From contig CABIZO010000005.1 in NCBI GenBank assembly GCA_902363255.1, forward strand, positions 62,001 to 126,000: a stretch of 64,000 bases of DNA, written 5' to 3'. Source of the DNA: Peptostreptococcaceae bacterium (GTDB lineage: Bacteria > Bacillota > Clostridia > Peptostreptococcales > Peptostreptococcaceae). Of this stretch, positions 51,878-59,266 are shown piece after piece. Position 1 is the stretch's first letter; each line of letters opens with the position of its first letter. Under the pieces are notes generated by a model. The model was given only the letters and a program-made list of their open reading frames with translations, had not been told where the DNA came from and ran no database searches. A program made the position numbers and the translations under genes.

Positions 51878-52090
51878 ATGAAAAGAAAGCTAAATATTGA
51901 AGGAATGAGATGTAGCCACTGTGTTGGTAATTTAACAGATGTTTTAACAGAAGATATCGAAGGGGTAAAAGTTTTAGAAGTTAGCTTAGAAGGAAAATAT
52001 GCTATCGTTGATATGGAAGATAGTGTGGATCTTGAAAAGGTTAAAGCATTAATAGAAGACTTAGGTTTTAACCTAATAAGTGTAGAGTAA
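51878..52090 (+). CDS. Heavy-metal-associated (CopZ-like) protein
   Basis: A 70-residue protein made of one HMA ferredoxin-like domain. The metal site is GMRCSHC (Cys12 and Cys15), with the conserved C-terminal GFNLISVE. The family carries Cu(I) to a P-type ATPase, but no copA or csoR is nearby. It has an AGGAGGAG ribosome site and a terminator. Confidence 0.92.
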   Translation: MKRKLNIEGMRCSHCVGNLTDVLTEDIEGVKVLEVSLEGKYAIVDMEDSVDLEKVKALIEDLGFNLISVE

Positions 52091-52136
52091 ATTTTAAACT
52101 GAATAATGATATAAATTAATCTATATTTAATTAGAG

Positions 52137-52170
52137 AAAAAAGGAATATTTTTACAATATTCCTTTTTTC
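52137..52170 (+). terminator. Terminator after the HMA gene
   Basis: AAAAGGAATATT / AATATTCCTTTT hairpin with A- and T-tracts. Confidence 0.93.
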
Positions 52171-52226
52171 TATTTTAATTGAATCAAAGATTTGTAAAAC
52201 AATAGGTTAGATTAATAATTTAGCTG

Positions 52227-52294
52227 TAAGTTATGAATAAAAAACTATACCTTAGGTACAGTTATTGATATTATATTCTTTAAGAATATATAAT
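52227..52294 (+). promoter_or_regulatory. Promoter with LytTR-like sites before the two-component operon
   Basis: TTGATA (52265-52270), 18 bases and TATAAT (52289-52294). Upstream are two LytTR-like words, TAAGTTATG (52227-52235) and ACAGTTATT (52258-52266), 31 bases (about three helical turns) apart, and an inverted repeat ACTATACCT-t-AGGTACAGT (52244-52262). These suit autoregulation by the encoded LytTR regulator. Confidence 0.45.
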
Positions 52295-52331
52295 GAAAAT
52301 ATGTAAGGGGAAATAAGAGAGGAAAGTATTA

Positions 52332-53051
52332 ATGATTAAAATAGCTATTTGTGATGATGATTTAATCACTCTTAATAAGACAAAAGAAATAATAGAGGGT
52401 TATAGCAAAAAAGATTTACAAATTTACACATATAAAAGTGGTGAAGATTTACTAGGTAGTAAAGAAAAATTCAATATTATATTTTTAGATATAGATATGG
52501 CAGGTATTAATGGTATAGAAACAGCTAAAAAAATTAGAGTTTACGATAAAAAAGTAAAAATAATTTATGCTACAAACTATACAGATTATACATCCTCTGC
52601 ATTTAGTGTTCATGCATTTGGATATTTAGTAAAACCCATTAAAGAATCAGAACTTCATGAACAACTAGATGAAGCACTATCATATATGAAAGAAGATGAA
52701 GAATGCTTGGTAGAGTTTATTACTGAAGAAGGGTTAGTAAGAATAGATATAAAGAAGATATATTACTTTGAATATGCATCTAGAAAAATTCTTATGAAAA
52801 CAAGTGAAAAAACTTATGTTATAAGAGAAAAAATTTCAGTGATATACGAGAAAATGAAAGAATTTGGATTTGAGATGCCACATAAAAGCTTTGTGGTAAA
52901 TTTATATAATGTGAAATCAATTAAAGGCTATGATGTTTATATGATGGATGAAAGTAGAATACCTTTATCTCAAAAGAAATCAACAGAGTTTAGAAATTCT
53001 CTAAATATTTACCTTAGTAATCATATAGAGAAACAGATAAGGGGGGAATAG
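52332..53051 (+). CDS. LytTR-family response regulator (AgrA-like)
   Basis: A 239-residue response regulator. The receiver domain (1-120) has the acidic pocket CDDD (8-10), phospho-acceptor Asp53 in FLDIDM and Lys in YLVKPIKESE. The LytTR DNA-binding domain (about 140-235) has YYFEYASRKILMKT and FVVNLYNVKSI. It is followed at once by an AgrC-like kinase, the usual pair for peptide sensing, but no agrB or agrD is present. Confidence 0.93.
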   Translation: MIKIAICDDDLITLNKTKEIIEGYSKKDLQIYTYKSGEDLLGSKEKFNIIFLDIDMAGINGIETAKKIRVYDKKVKIIYATNYTDYTSSAFSVHAFGYLVKPIKESELHEQLDEALSYMKEDEECLVEFITEEGLVRIDIKKIYYFEYASRKILMKTSEKTYVIREKISVIYEKMKEFGFEMPHKSFVVNLYNVKSIKGYDVYMMDESRIPLSQKKSTEFRNSLNIYLSNHIEKQIRGE

Positions 53052-53053
53052 AT

Positions 53054-54358
53054 ATTAATAATTATATTGATCTAGTTGCATATTTAATATTACCTATAAT
53101 AGGGAGTGCATTTATTGTTTATGCTTGTTTTGACTTTATGAAAAAAGTAGATAGGAATATATACAGAAAAAAGATAATTTACATACTATCATTTGTATTG
53201 TTTAATATTGTATTACTATTTGCCGCTATGTCAGGTAGTTTTATAATAAATACGATTATTTTTATGAGTGGAATATTGCTAATAGGACATTTTCTTTATA
53301 ATGATTCAAAACTCTACTTACTATACTACTGTATATTTGCTCTTTGTTTTTTATTTGTAGATTTATTAGTTAGTCATTTTATATCTTTTGTAATAACTTA
53401 TGGGAACTTTTATTTTTCAAGTTTAGCCTATTTACAAATAACAGTGATTTTTTTAATTAGAATAGTAGAATATGTTTATATAAAGTTATTTACAAGTTTT
53501 ATAAATAGACGTGAGGCAAAGGTTGTAAATAAATTTCAAAGTTTTACATTCTTAGTTATTCCCTTATTTAGTATAATTTATATACTTACTTTAGTTTACT
53601 TGCTGCAGTTATATGCAGGGTTTGAAGAAAGTATTTTATTAGTTGTGAATATAGTTTTAGTATTAATTTTGAATATTTACGTGACTCATATTTTTGATGC
53701 TATTTCGAAAAATAATACTTTGAAAAATGAAGTTAATTTGTATCACCAACAAAGTGAGTTACAACACAAGTATTACGATAATTTGGAAAGTAAGTATAAA
53801 GAATCTAGAAAGTTAATTCATGATATAAGAAATCACCTACAATCCATAGAAAGATTGTATGAAAATAAAGAAAACGATTTAGCTCAAAAATATACAAGTG
53901 ATATTCATTTAATGCTTAATGAATTAAATCAAAAATATTATACGAGCAATAGAATATTGAATATTATTTTAAATGATAAATATCAAATTATAAAAAGTTC
54001 TAATATAAATTTTGATTGTAAAATTGGAGAAGTAAGTTTAGATTTTATGAGAGAAATAGATATAACTACAATTTTTGCAAATCTTTTAGATAATTCAATT
54101 GAGGCAGCAAAAAAGGTAGACAGTGATAGCTATATAAAATTTCATCTTAATAAATTCAATGATTTTATAGTTATAAATGTTATAAACTCTATGAAAGATA
54201 AACCAATTATTAAAAATAAAAAAATTAAAAGTGCAAAGGATAATCACGATGGCTTAGGTTTAGAAAATATAAGAAAGACTTTAGAAAAATATGAAGGAAG
54301 TCTAGTGATTGATTTTGATGAGAATGAATTTAAAGTTAATATTGTAATTCCAAATTAA
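53054..54358 (+). CDS. AgrC-like sensor histidine kinase with probable AUU start
   Basis: The reading frame is open upstream of the first ATG (53138), which has no ribosome site. From ATT 53054, located 7 bases after AAGGGGGG, translation gives YIDLVAYLILPIIGSAFIVYACFDFM, an obvious first TM helix; there is no ATG, GTG or TTG in between. The product is then 434 residues with about six or seven TM helices (residues 5-215), the H-box LIHDIRNHLQS (about 255), the N-box NLLDNSIEAA and the G-box GLGLENIRKTL. This is the GHKL/AgrC architecture. The gene overlaps none of the response regulator but follows its stop by 2 bases. Confidence 0.85.
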   Translation: MNNYIDLVAYLILPIIGSAFIVYACFDFMKKVDRNIYRKKIIYILSFVLFNIVLLFAAMSGSFIINTIIFMSGILLIGHFLYNDSKLYLLYYCIFALCFLFVDLLVSHFISFVITYGNFYFSSLAYLQITVIFLIRIVEYVYIKLFTSFINRREAKVVNKFQSFTFLVIPLFSIIYILTLVYLLQLYAGFEESILLVVNIVLVLILNIYVTHIFDAISKNNTLKNEVNLYHQQSELQHKYYDNLESKYKESRKLIHDIRNHLQSIERLYENKENDLAQKYTSDIHLMLNELNQKYYTSNRILNIILNDKYQIIKSSNINFDCKIGEVSLDFMREIDITTIFANLLDNSIEAAKKVDSDSYIKFHLNKFNDFIVINVINSMKDKPIIKNKKIKSAKDNHDGLGLENIRKTLEKYEGSLVIDFDENEFKVNIVIPN

Positions 54359-54379
54359 AAGTGGGAAGTGAATAAAATA

Positions 54380-55093
54380 ATGGAAACTGGAATAAAGATA
54401 GGTCTAATTTTAAGTGTAATAATTTCAGCTGTAATTCCTATACTAATGCTTGCTTACTATATATTTTATAAAAAGCAAGGATTAAAACCCTTTATAGTAG
54501 GTATTTTGGTATTTTTTATATCTCAAATTATATTAAGATTGCCATTATTGTCATATGTTTTACCAAATCAACTTTGGTATATGAGGTTAAGTTTAAATCC
54601 TTACTTATATAGTATTTTCTTAGGATTGACGGCAGGAATTTTTGAAGAGATAGGCAGATACATAGGGTTTAAATATTTCCTGAAAAATAATCAAAAATAT
54701 AGTGATGGACTAAGCTTTGGTTTTGGTCATTGGGCTGTTGAGGCAATGCTTATAGTAGGTATTAATGCAGTAGCTCTTTTATTTAATCCTAATTTAGTTG
54801 AAGGATTAGGTCTAAATACAACAAATGCTTTTTTTATGGGATTAGAAAGACTGTTTGTGATGAGTGTACATGTTGGACTTTCCATGGTTGTGTTATATGG
54901 AATAAGATTAAACAAAATTTTATATTTATTTGTAGCTATTATACTCCATGGAATAATAGATTCAGGAATAGGTATTTTACCACAATTATTTAACTTAGGA
55001 AGTATGGGCATGGAAGTTTATGTGTTAATTTGGGGATTAGGATTTTTATACTTAATATATAAATATAAAGAAAAATTTAATCAATTAAAATAA
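54380..55093 (+). CDS. YhfC-type intramembrane metalloprotease-like protein
   Basis: A 237-residue membrane protein of about seven TM helices. Motifs GIFEEIGRYIGF (about 86-97), FGFGHWAVEA (about 114-123), HVGLSMVVL and HGIIDS are those of the YhfC family, related to CPBP/Abi peptidases. A GTG at 54368 in the same frame touches its GGGAA site, so ATG 54380 is preferred, but the choice is uncertain. Located after the histidine kinase (9 to 21 bases), it may process or export a signal or provide immunity; this is inference. Confidence 0.8.
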   Translation: METGIKIGLILSVIISAVIPILMLAYYIFYKKQGLKPFIVGILVFFISQIILRLPLLSYVLPNQLWYMRLSLNPYLYSIFLGLTAGIFEEIGRYIGFKYFLKNNQKYSDGLSFGFGHWAVEAMLIVGINAVALLFNPNLVEGLGLNTTNAFFMGLERLFVMSVHVGLSMVVLYGIRLNKILYLFVAIILHGIIDSGIGILPQLFNLGSMGMEVYVLIWGLGFLYLIYKYKEKFNQLK

Positions 55094-55113
55094 AAATTTG
55101 TGGAGGGAAAGAG

Positions 55114-55506
55114 ATGAAAAAACTAAGATTATTTTTAATGGTGGCGCTAGGATGTGTTATGTTAGTAGGATGTTCTTCTAAAAAATTAAGTGATGATTTT
55201 AATGAGGAAGAATTAAAAACTACTACAGAAAATGTTATACAAATGTTATGCAATGAAGAATATGATCAGATAAAAGAAATATCAGGACAAAAACTAATAG
55301 ATGCAGGTATAACAGAAAAAATAAAAGAAGTATGGGAACCAATGGCTAAAGATTTAGGTAAATTTGATTCTTATGATAAAGAAGCAGTAGTAGGAAATGG
55401 GGAAGAAGCTACAGTTGTAATCATATCGAAATTTGAAAATGGAAAGGCTCAATTTACTATAAGTTATAATAAAGATATGAAACTTACAGGTTTCTATATT
55501 AAGTAA
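55114..55506 (+). CDS. DUF3887-like lipoprotein
   Basis: A 130-residue lipoprotein: signal peptide with lipobox MLVGC (Cys20), then one alpha/beta domain with LSDDFNEEELKTTTENVIQM and FTISYNKDMKLTGFYIK at the C-terminus. The DUF3887 family has an NTF2-like fold and occurs next to peptidase or CPBP genes. It is the last gene of the two-component operon and has a GGAGGG ribosome site. Confidence 0.82.
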   Translation: MKKLRLFLMVALGCVMLVGCSSKKLSDDFNEEELKTTTENVIQMLCNEEYDQIKEISGQKLIDAGITEKIKEVWEPMAKDLGKFDSYDKEAVVGNGEEATVVIISKFENGKAQFTISYNKDMKLTGFYIK

Positions 55507-55541
55507 TGTTTTATAAATTATAATTGCAGAGAATATAAATG

Positions 55542-55578
55542 AGGAAGGTTCTGTTATGAATAGACCTTCCTTTATTTA
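55542..55578 (+). terminator. Terminator of the two-component operon
   Basis: GGAAGGT / ACCTTCC with inner TCT/AGA pairs, followed by TTTATTT. Confidence 0.8.
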
Positions 55579-55589
55579 TGTATAAAAAA

Positions 55590-55621
55590 AGGCTCCTATT
55601 TATGGGGGAAAATAGAAGCCT
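55590..55621 (+). repeat. Strong hairpin before a tiny frame
   Basis: AGGCTcCTATTT and AAATAGaAGCCT form a 12-bp stem with one mismatch and a G-rich 8-base loop. No T-tract follows. The small frame at 55640 starts 19 bases later. Confidence 0.5.
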
Positions 55622-55639
55622 AAATGGGGGAGATTGAGT

Positions 55640-55675
55640 ATGTTTGATTTTATAGTACTAGTTTTTCCAAAATAA
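55640..55675 (+). CDS. Possible 11-codon peptide
   Basis: ATG 55640 follows GGGGGAG by 7 bases and encodes an 11-residue hydrophobic peptide (FDFIVLVF core) ending TAA at 55675. The ribosome site is strong, but no family evidence exists. It could be a leader or a small membrane peptide. The remaining gap to 55834 is AT-rich and empty. Confidence 0.25.
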   Translation: MFDFIVLVFPK

Positions 55676-55834
55676 ATTAGTTTATACATAAATTTAAAAC
55701 AATTTAATAATTTTCAATAAAAATCATATAATGAAGTAAACCATAAATAGAAAATATTTAGCAAATTCACCAATTTAAAATTACTTGAATATAATAAGTA
55801 AGGATGAAATTGTTGGTAATAAGGGGGAGGTATC

Positions 55835-56443
55835 ATGGAATCTAGATATTATAAAGATGATTTGAAAGATATGATACTTGATATGGCCCACAAAGAACTT
55901 GGAAATTATGTATCTCAAAAAGGAGCACAAAAATACTTTGAGGGGAATATAGATAAAGTCATAAATGATTATGTAAAAAAAATTAGTAAGGAATCTAGTG
56001 TTAATAGAACTTATTTAAAAGTATTAAAAAATGGTGCATATCAAGAAAATATGGTTTCAGTAGCTAAAATTATTAGAAATCAAGAACTATTTAAAACAAA
56101 AGGAGAGTTAATAAAATTTGCACGATATTTGGGGGTAAATGTAAATCCAAAAAATTCCTATAATCAAATATTAAAGAAGGTTTCAAAGCATATTTATAAC
56201 AATAGAGGTGCATACTCTAAAAAATATGTTTTTTATAAAAGGAATAGTCAAGAATATGTGTTAGAGCCTGAAAAAATTAAAAAAGATTTAATTGAAAGTT
56301 ATAAGTCTAAAACAAGAGAGGATATGAAGTCAATAGCAAAACTTTTAGATATAAGTATAGGAGATGAAGATTCCGCAGAAGATATACGAAAAAAAGTCAT
56401 CAATTATATAATTAAGGAAAAGGTTGTAAAGAAAAATCATTAA
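55835..56443 (+). CDS. Hypothetical basic protein with repeated helix-turn unit
   Basis: A 202-residue, lysine-rich soluble protein that I cannot name. It seems to hold two similar helical units: ELIKFARYLGVNVNPKNSYN (about 89-108) and DMKSIAKLLDISIGDEDSAE (about 160-179), each continuing into an ILKKV/IRKKV helix. The pattern resembles SAP/HeH-type DNA-binding helices. It has a GGGGGAGG ribosome site and its own terminator. Function unknown. Confidence 0.7.
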   Translation: MESRYYKDDLKDMILDMAHKELGNYVSQKGAQKYFEGNIDKVINDYVKKISKESSVNRTYLKVLKNGAYQENMVSVAKIIRNQELFKTKGELIKFARYLGVNVNPKNSYNQILKKVSKHIYNNRGAYSKKYVFYKRNSQEYVLEPEKIKKDLIESYKSKTREDMKSIAKLLDISIGDEDSAEDIRKKVINYIIKEKVVKKNH

Positions 56444-56444
56444 A

Positions 56445-56476
56445 ATTAAAGGCGCTATTGGCGTCTTTAATTTTTG
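56445..56476 (+). terminator. Terminator after the hypothetical gene
   Basis: TTAAAGGCGC / GCGTCTTTAA hairpin followed by TTTTT. Confidence 0.88.
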
Positions 56477-56521
56477 ATTACTAACATATAATAATATATA
56501 CACTAAAGGAGTTGATCTAAT

Positions 56522-57274
56522 ATTAACTTAAAGAAAATTTTTTTATTGATATTAATTATACTTTCTAGTTCAGTTATATGTAATGTTAATACAAATGAAG
56601 GTAGCTTAAATACAGAATTAAAAATAGTAAGTTATAACATACATAGTGGAGTAGACAAGGACATGTTTCCAACTCTTTTTGATATTATAGACTTCTTGAA
56701 AAATTGTGATGCAGATATAATTTGTTTACAAGAAGTAAACGAATCGGCAAAGGTAGGGTTTCAAGTGAGCAGTCTGAAAGAAGAGTTGGGGATGTATTCT
56801 CATTTTGGTGCAAATGTAGTAAATTTAAATTCCAATTATGGACTAGTGACTTATTCAAAATATAGAATAATTAGTCAAAATCATGTATATCTAAGTAGTT
56901 CAAAGGAACAAAGGGGAATGTTGCATACAGTTATTGATGTTAGGGGGAAAAAGGTAAATATAATTAATATTCATCTAGGAATAAACAAAGAAGAACAAAA
57001 AGAACAGATGAAAGAATTGCAAGAGTTTATAGATAATCTTGGTGATGAGCCTTATATTATAGCAGGAGATTTCAATTCCGCTGATATAAATCTTGATAGT
57101 AATTGCATAGATGTAGCTAAAGAACTGGATAAATCAAATACATTGACATTTTCTTTAGGAATAGAAAGAATTGACTATATTTTTGCATCAAAAGATATTA
57201 CACCCTTAAACTATAGGGTCATTATTAAAAAAATGTCAGATCATTATCCGATTATTGCAAAATTAAGGATATAA
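56522..57274 (+). CDS. Exported endonuclease/exonuclease/phosphatase family protein, probable AUU start
   Basis: A 250-residue protein of the EEP fold: VSYNIHSGVD (about 36-45), IICLQEVNE (catalytic Glu, about 72), IAGDFNSAD, IDYIFAS and SDHYPIIAKL. ATT 56522 lies 10 bases after AAAGGAG and gives an N-terminus NLKKIFLLILIILSSSVIC, a complete signal peptide. The first standard start, TTG 56546, would cut off its positive end and lies 34 bases from the ribosome site. Substrate could be nucleic acid, phospholipid or inositol phosphate. Confidence 0.82.
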   Translation: MNLKKIFLLILIILSSSVICNVNTNEGSLNTELKIVSYNIHSGVDKDMFPTLFDIIDFLKNCDADIICLQEVNESAKVGFQVSSLKEELGMYSHFGANVVNLNSNYGLVTYSKYRIISQNHVYLSSSKEQRGMLHTVIDVRGKKVNIINIHLGINKEEQKEQMKELQEFIDNLGDEPYIIAGDFNSADINLDSNCIDVAKELDKSNTLTFSLGIERIDYIFASKDITPLNYRVIIKKMSDHYPIIAKLRI

Positions 57275-57385
57275 TAATAAAATATTGTAGTCATGTACAA
57301 AAAAATGTAATAAAATTTAATTATGAAATTTAATAATATTACGTTATACAAAAGAAGAGGATTATAACACTTAAGGAGGAAAAGT

Positions 57386-57757
57386 ATGAAATTTACATTT
57401 TGTCATAATAACTTTAACGTACTAAATTTAGAAAAGAGTTTAGAATTCTATGAGAAAGCTCTAGGATTAAAGGAAGTCAGACGTAAAAATGCAGAAGATG
57501 GAAGTTTTATTTTAGTATACTTAGGAGATGGAGTTACATCTCACCAATTAGAATTAACTTGGTTAAGAGATTGGGACAGACCGTATAATTTAGGAGATAA
57601 CGAATTCCACTTAGCTTTAGAAGTAGAAGAATTCGATAAGGCTTATGAGTTACATAAAGAAATGGGATGTATATGTTTCGAAAATAAAGCTATGGGAATA
57701 TACTTCATAGCAGATCCAGACAATTACTGGATAGAAATATTACCAAAGAAAAAATAA
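57386..57757 (+). CDS. VOC-superfamily protein, lactoylglutathione-lyase-like
   Basis: A 123-residue protein with the two beta-alpha-beta-beta-beta units of the vicinal-oxygen-chelate fold. It resembles glyoxalase I: LEKSLEFYEKALGLKEVRRK, FILVYLGDG, LELTWLRDW, EFHLALEVEEFD and IYFIADPDNYWIEILPKK. Candidate metal ligands are His7, Glu/Gln in the LELTW strand, His73 and Glu118. Since clostridia lack much glutathione, the real thiol or substrate may differ. It has an AAGGAGG ribosome site. Confidence 0.85.
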   Translation: MKFTFCHNNFNVLNLEKSLEFYEKALGLKEVRRKNAEDGSFILVYLGDGVTSHQLELTWLRDWDRPYNLGDNEFHLALEVEEFDKAYELHKEMGCICFENKAMGIYFIADPDNYWIEILPKKK

Positions 57758-57778
57758 ATAAAACACGGGTAAGTAACT

Positions 57779-57877
57779 GTGAATATAAAAGTAATTATAG
57801 CTATAGGGATTGGAACATTAGCCATATCTTTAGAGCTTCTAGTGTTAATGAACAAGAAAAAGGAACAGTTACAGTAA
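57779..57877 (+). CDS. Possible 32-residue single-TM peptide
   Basis: GTG 57779 opens a 32-codon frame with a clean hydrophobic helix (VIIAIGIGTLAISLELLVLM) and a basic end MNKKKEQ. The ribosome site (GGGTAA) is weak. It lies between the VOC gene and that unit's terminator, so it could be a small membrane protein in the same transcript. Confidence 0.4.
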   Translation: MNIKVIIAIGIGTLAISLELLVLMNKKKEQLQ

Positions 57878-57903
57878 GTGATTCAAATAATTTAAATAAA
57901 TAT

Positions 57904-57948
57904 AAAGCTATGAAATTAGAAATTATCTAAGTTCATAGCTTTTTTTTA
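57904..57948 (+). terminator. Terminator after the VOC unit
   Basis: AAAGCTATGAA / TTCATAGCTTT hairpin followed by a T-tract. Confidence 0.9.
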
Positions 57949-58108
57949 TGTAAGGAATTTAGACTTTAGAATATATTGTAAAGATATGTGTTTATATACC
58001 ATAATCATCAGAAATTTTTTTAGAATAATTATTTATAAATAAATTGATTCATAAATTGGACATCTTCTAAATATATATTAGTAAAAACCATTTGGGAGGG
58101 GACAACCT

Positions 58109-59029
58109 ATGAGCAAAAGAAAACTTTATAAAAATTTCAATAAGAGAAAAAAATTTAATGGAACAAGAGTAGTAACCGTTACTTTATGTTTATGTATTGT
58201 GGGGGCTTATGCATACATAAATTTAAAGGACAAAGATTTTATGAACAAGTTAGGAAGTTTCAATGTAGTAAGTTCAATAAAAAATGCATCAATGTGGGAT
58301 AGGTTTAAAAATTTATTTGATAAAAGTAATGTAATAACATCATCAACAATTGAATCTGAATTAAGTGAAATAGAAAAAGGTGACGAAGATAAAGAAAAAA
58401 CAGAAGAAAATTCACAAGTTGCTACTGTGAATGAGATGGTAGTTTATACGATACAAGTTGCATCTTTAGAAGATAAAAATGATTTAAAAAAAATAGAGGA
58501 AGTTATGGACGAATATAAAATTCCATCATCAAATATGACTATAGATAATTCTGAAAAAATTCAAGTATATTCTTCTTCTGATGAGGGTAAGGTTAGAAAT
58601 AACTTAGAAAAAACAAGAACATATTTTTCAGATGCATTCTTAACAAAAATAGATGTACCAATGTTATCCTTAGAATATACAAATAGTTATTCTTATATGA
58701 AAGACATAGCCAGTGGTTTAAATGATTTGATTGAAAATTATCAAAAAGAAGGACAATATTGGGATGAAAATAAAAATGATTTAGAAACTTATAATGAGAT
58801 ATTAACAAGTAGAAAAACTATTCTGGAAAATCTGAAAAAAAATACACAAAAAATTGACTACTCAAAAATGGATAAATTTAAAAATAATTTAATTTCATAT
58901 ATCGATGAGTCTCAAAATAACATTATAACATCTTCTAAAAATGCAAATGAGAATAAAGGTTACGTTAGTCAAGGCTTGTTATTATCTTCAATTCAGCAGT
59001 ATTATGTATTTGTAGAATCAATGAAATAG
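58109..59029 (+). CDS. Membrane-anchored SPOR-like domain protein
   Basis: A 306-residue protein: basic cytoplasmic start, one TM helix (about 21-39), a linker, then a SPOR-like repeat domain (VVYTIQVASLEDKNDLKKIE to YFSDAFLTKI, about 111-182), and a C-terminal helical region (about 190-305). SPOR domains bind denuded peptidoglycan at division or engulfment sites. The C-terminus is not recognised. It has a GGGAGGGG ribosome site. A terminator separates it from the rnf operon. Confidence 0.75.
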   Translation: MSKRKLYKNFNKRKKFNGTRVVTVTLCLCIVGAYAYINLKDKDFMNKLGSFNVVSSIKNASMWDRFKNLFDKSNVITSSTIESELSEIEKGDEDKEKTEENSQVATVNEMVVYTIQVASLEDKNDLKKIEEVMDEYKIPSSNMTIDNSEKIQVYSSSDEGKVRNNLEKTRTYFSDAFLTKIDVPMLSLEYTNSYSYMKDIASGLNDLIENYQKEGQYWDENKNDLETYNEILTSRKTILENLKKNTQKIDYSKMDKFKNNLISYIDESQNNIITSSKNANENKGYVSQGLLLSSIQQYYVFVESMK

Positions 59030-59036
59030 TAATTAT

Positions 59037-59065
59037 TAAAAGGTTGTTGTATCAACCTTTTTTTA
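59037..59065 (+). terminator. Terminator before the rnf operon
   Basis: AAAGGTTG / CAACCTTT hairpin followed by TTTTA. The rest of the gap to 59266 has a weak -10 box TATACT at 59215-59220 as the likely rnf promoter. Confidence 0.9.
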
Positions 59066-59266
59066 TGTGGAAAATTAAAGATATATATAAATATAGAATT
59101 TTACAAATTCTTAATTATTTAAGTTGATATTTTAATAACAGTTTAATAAGATTGTTTAAATTGCTGAAACTAGGATATTTTTTTAACAATTATTAACTTT
59201 TAAAAATTTTATAGTATACTATAGTTAATAGCATAAAAGTAAAAAACAGTTTGGGGAGGTAGTAAA

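Noticed and set aside
59140..59230. Rex operator upstream of rnf
   Set aside because: TTAACA-like words are present but not in the inverted TTGTTA-N6-TAACAA arrangement.
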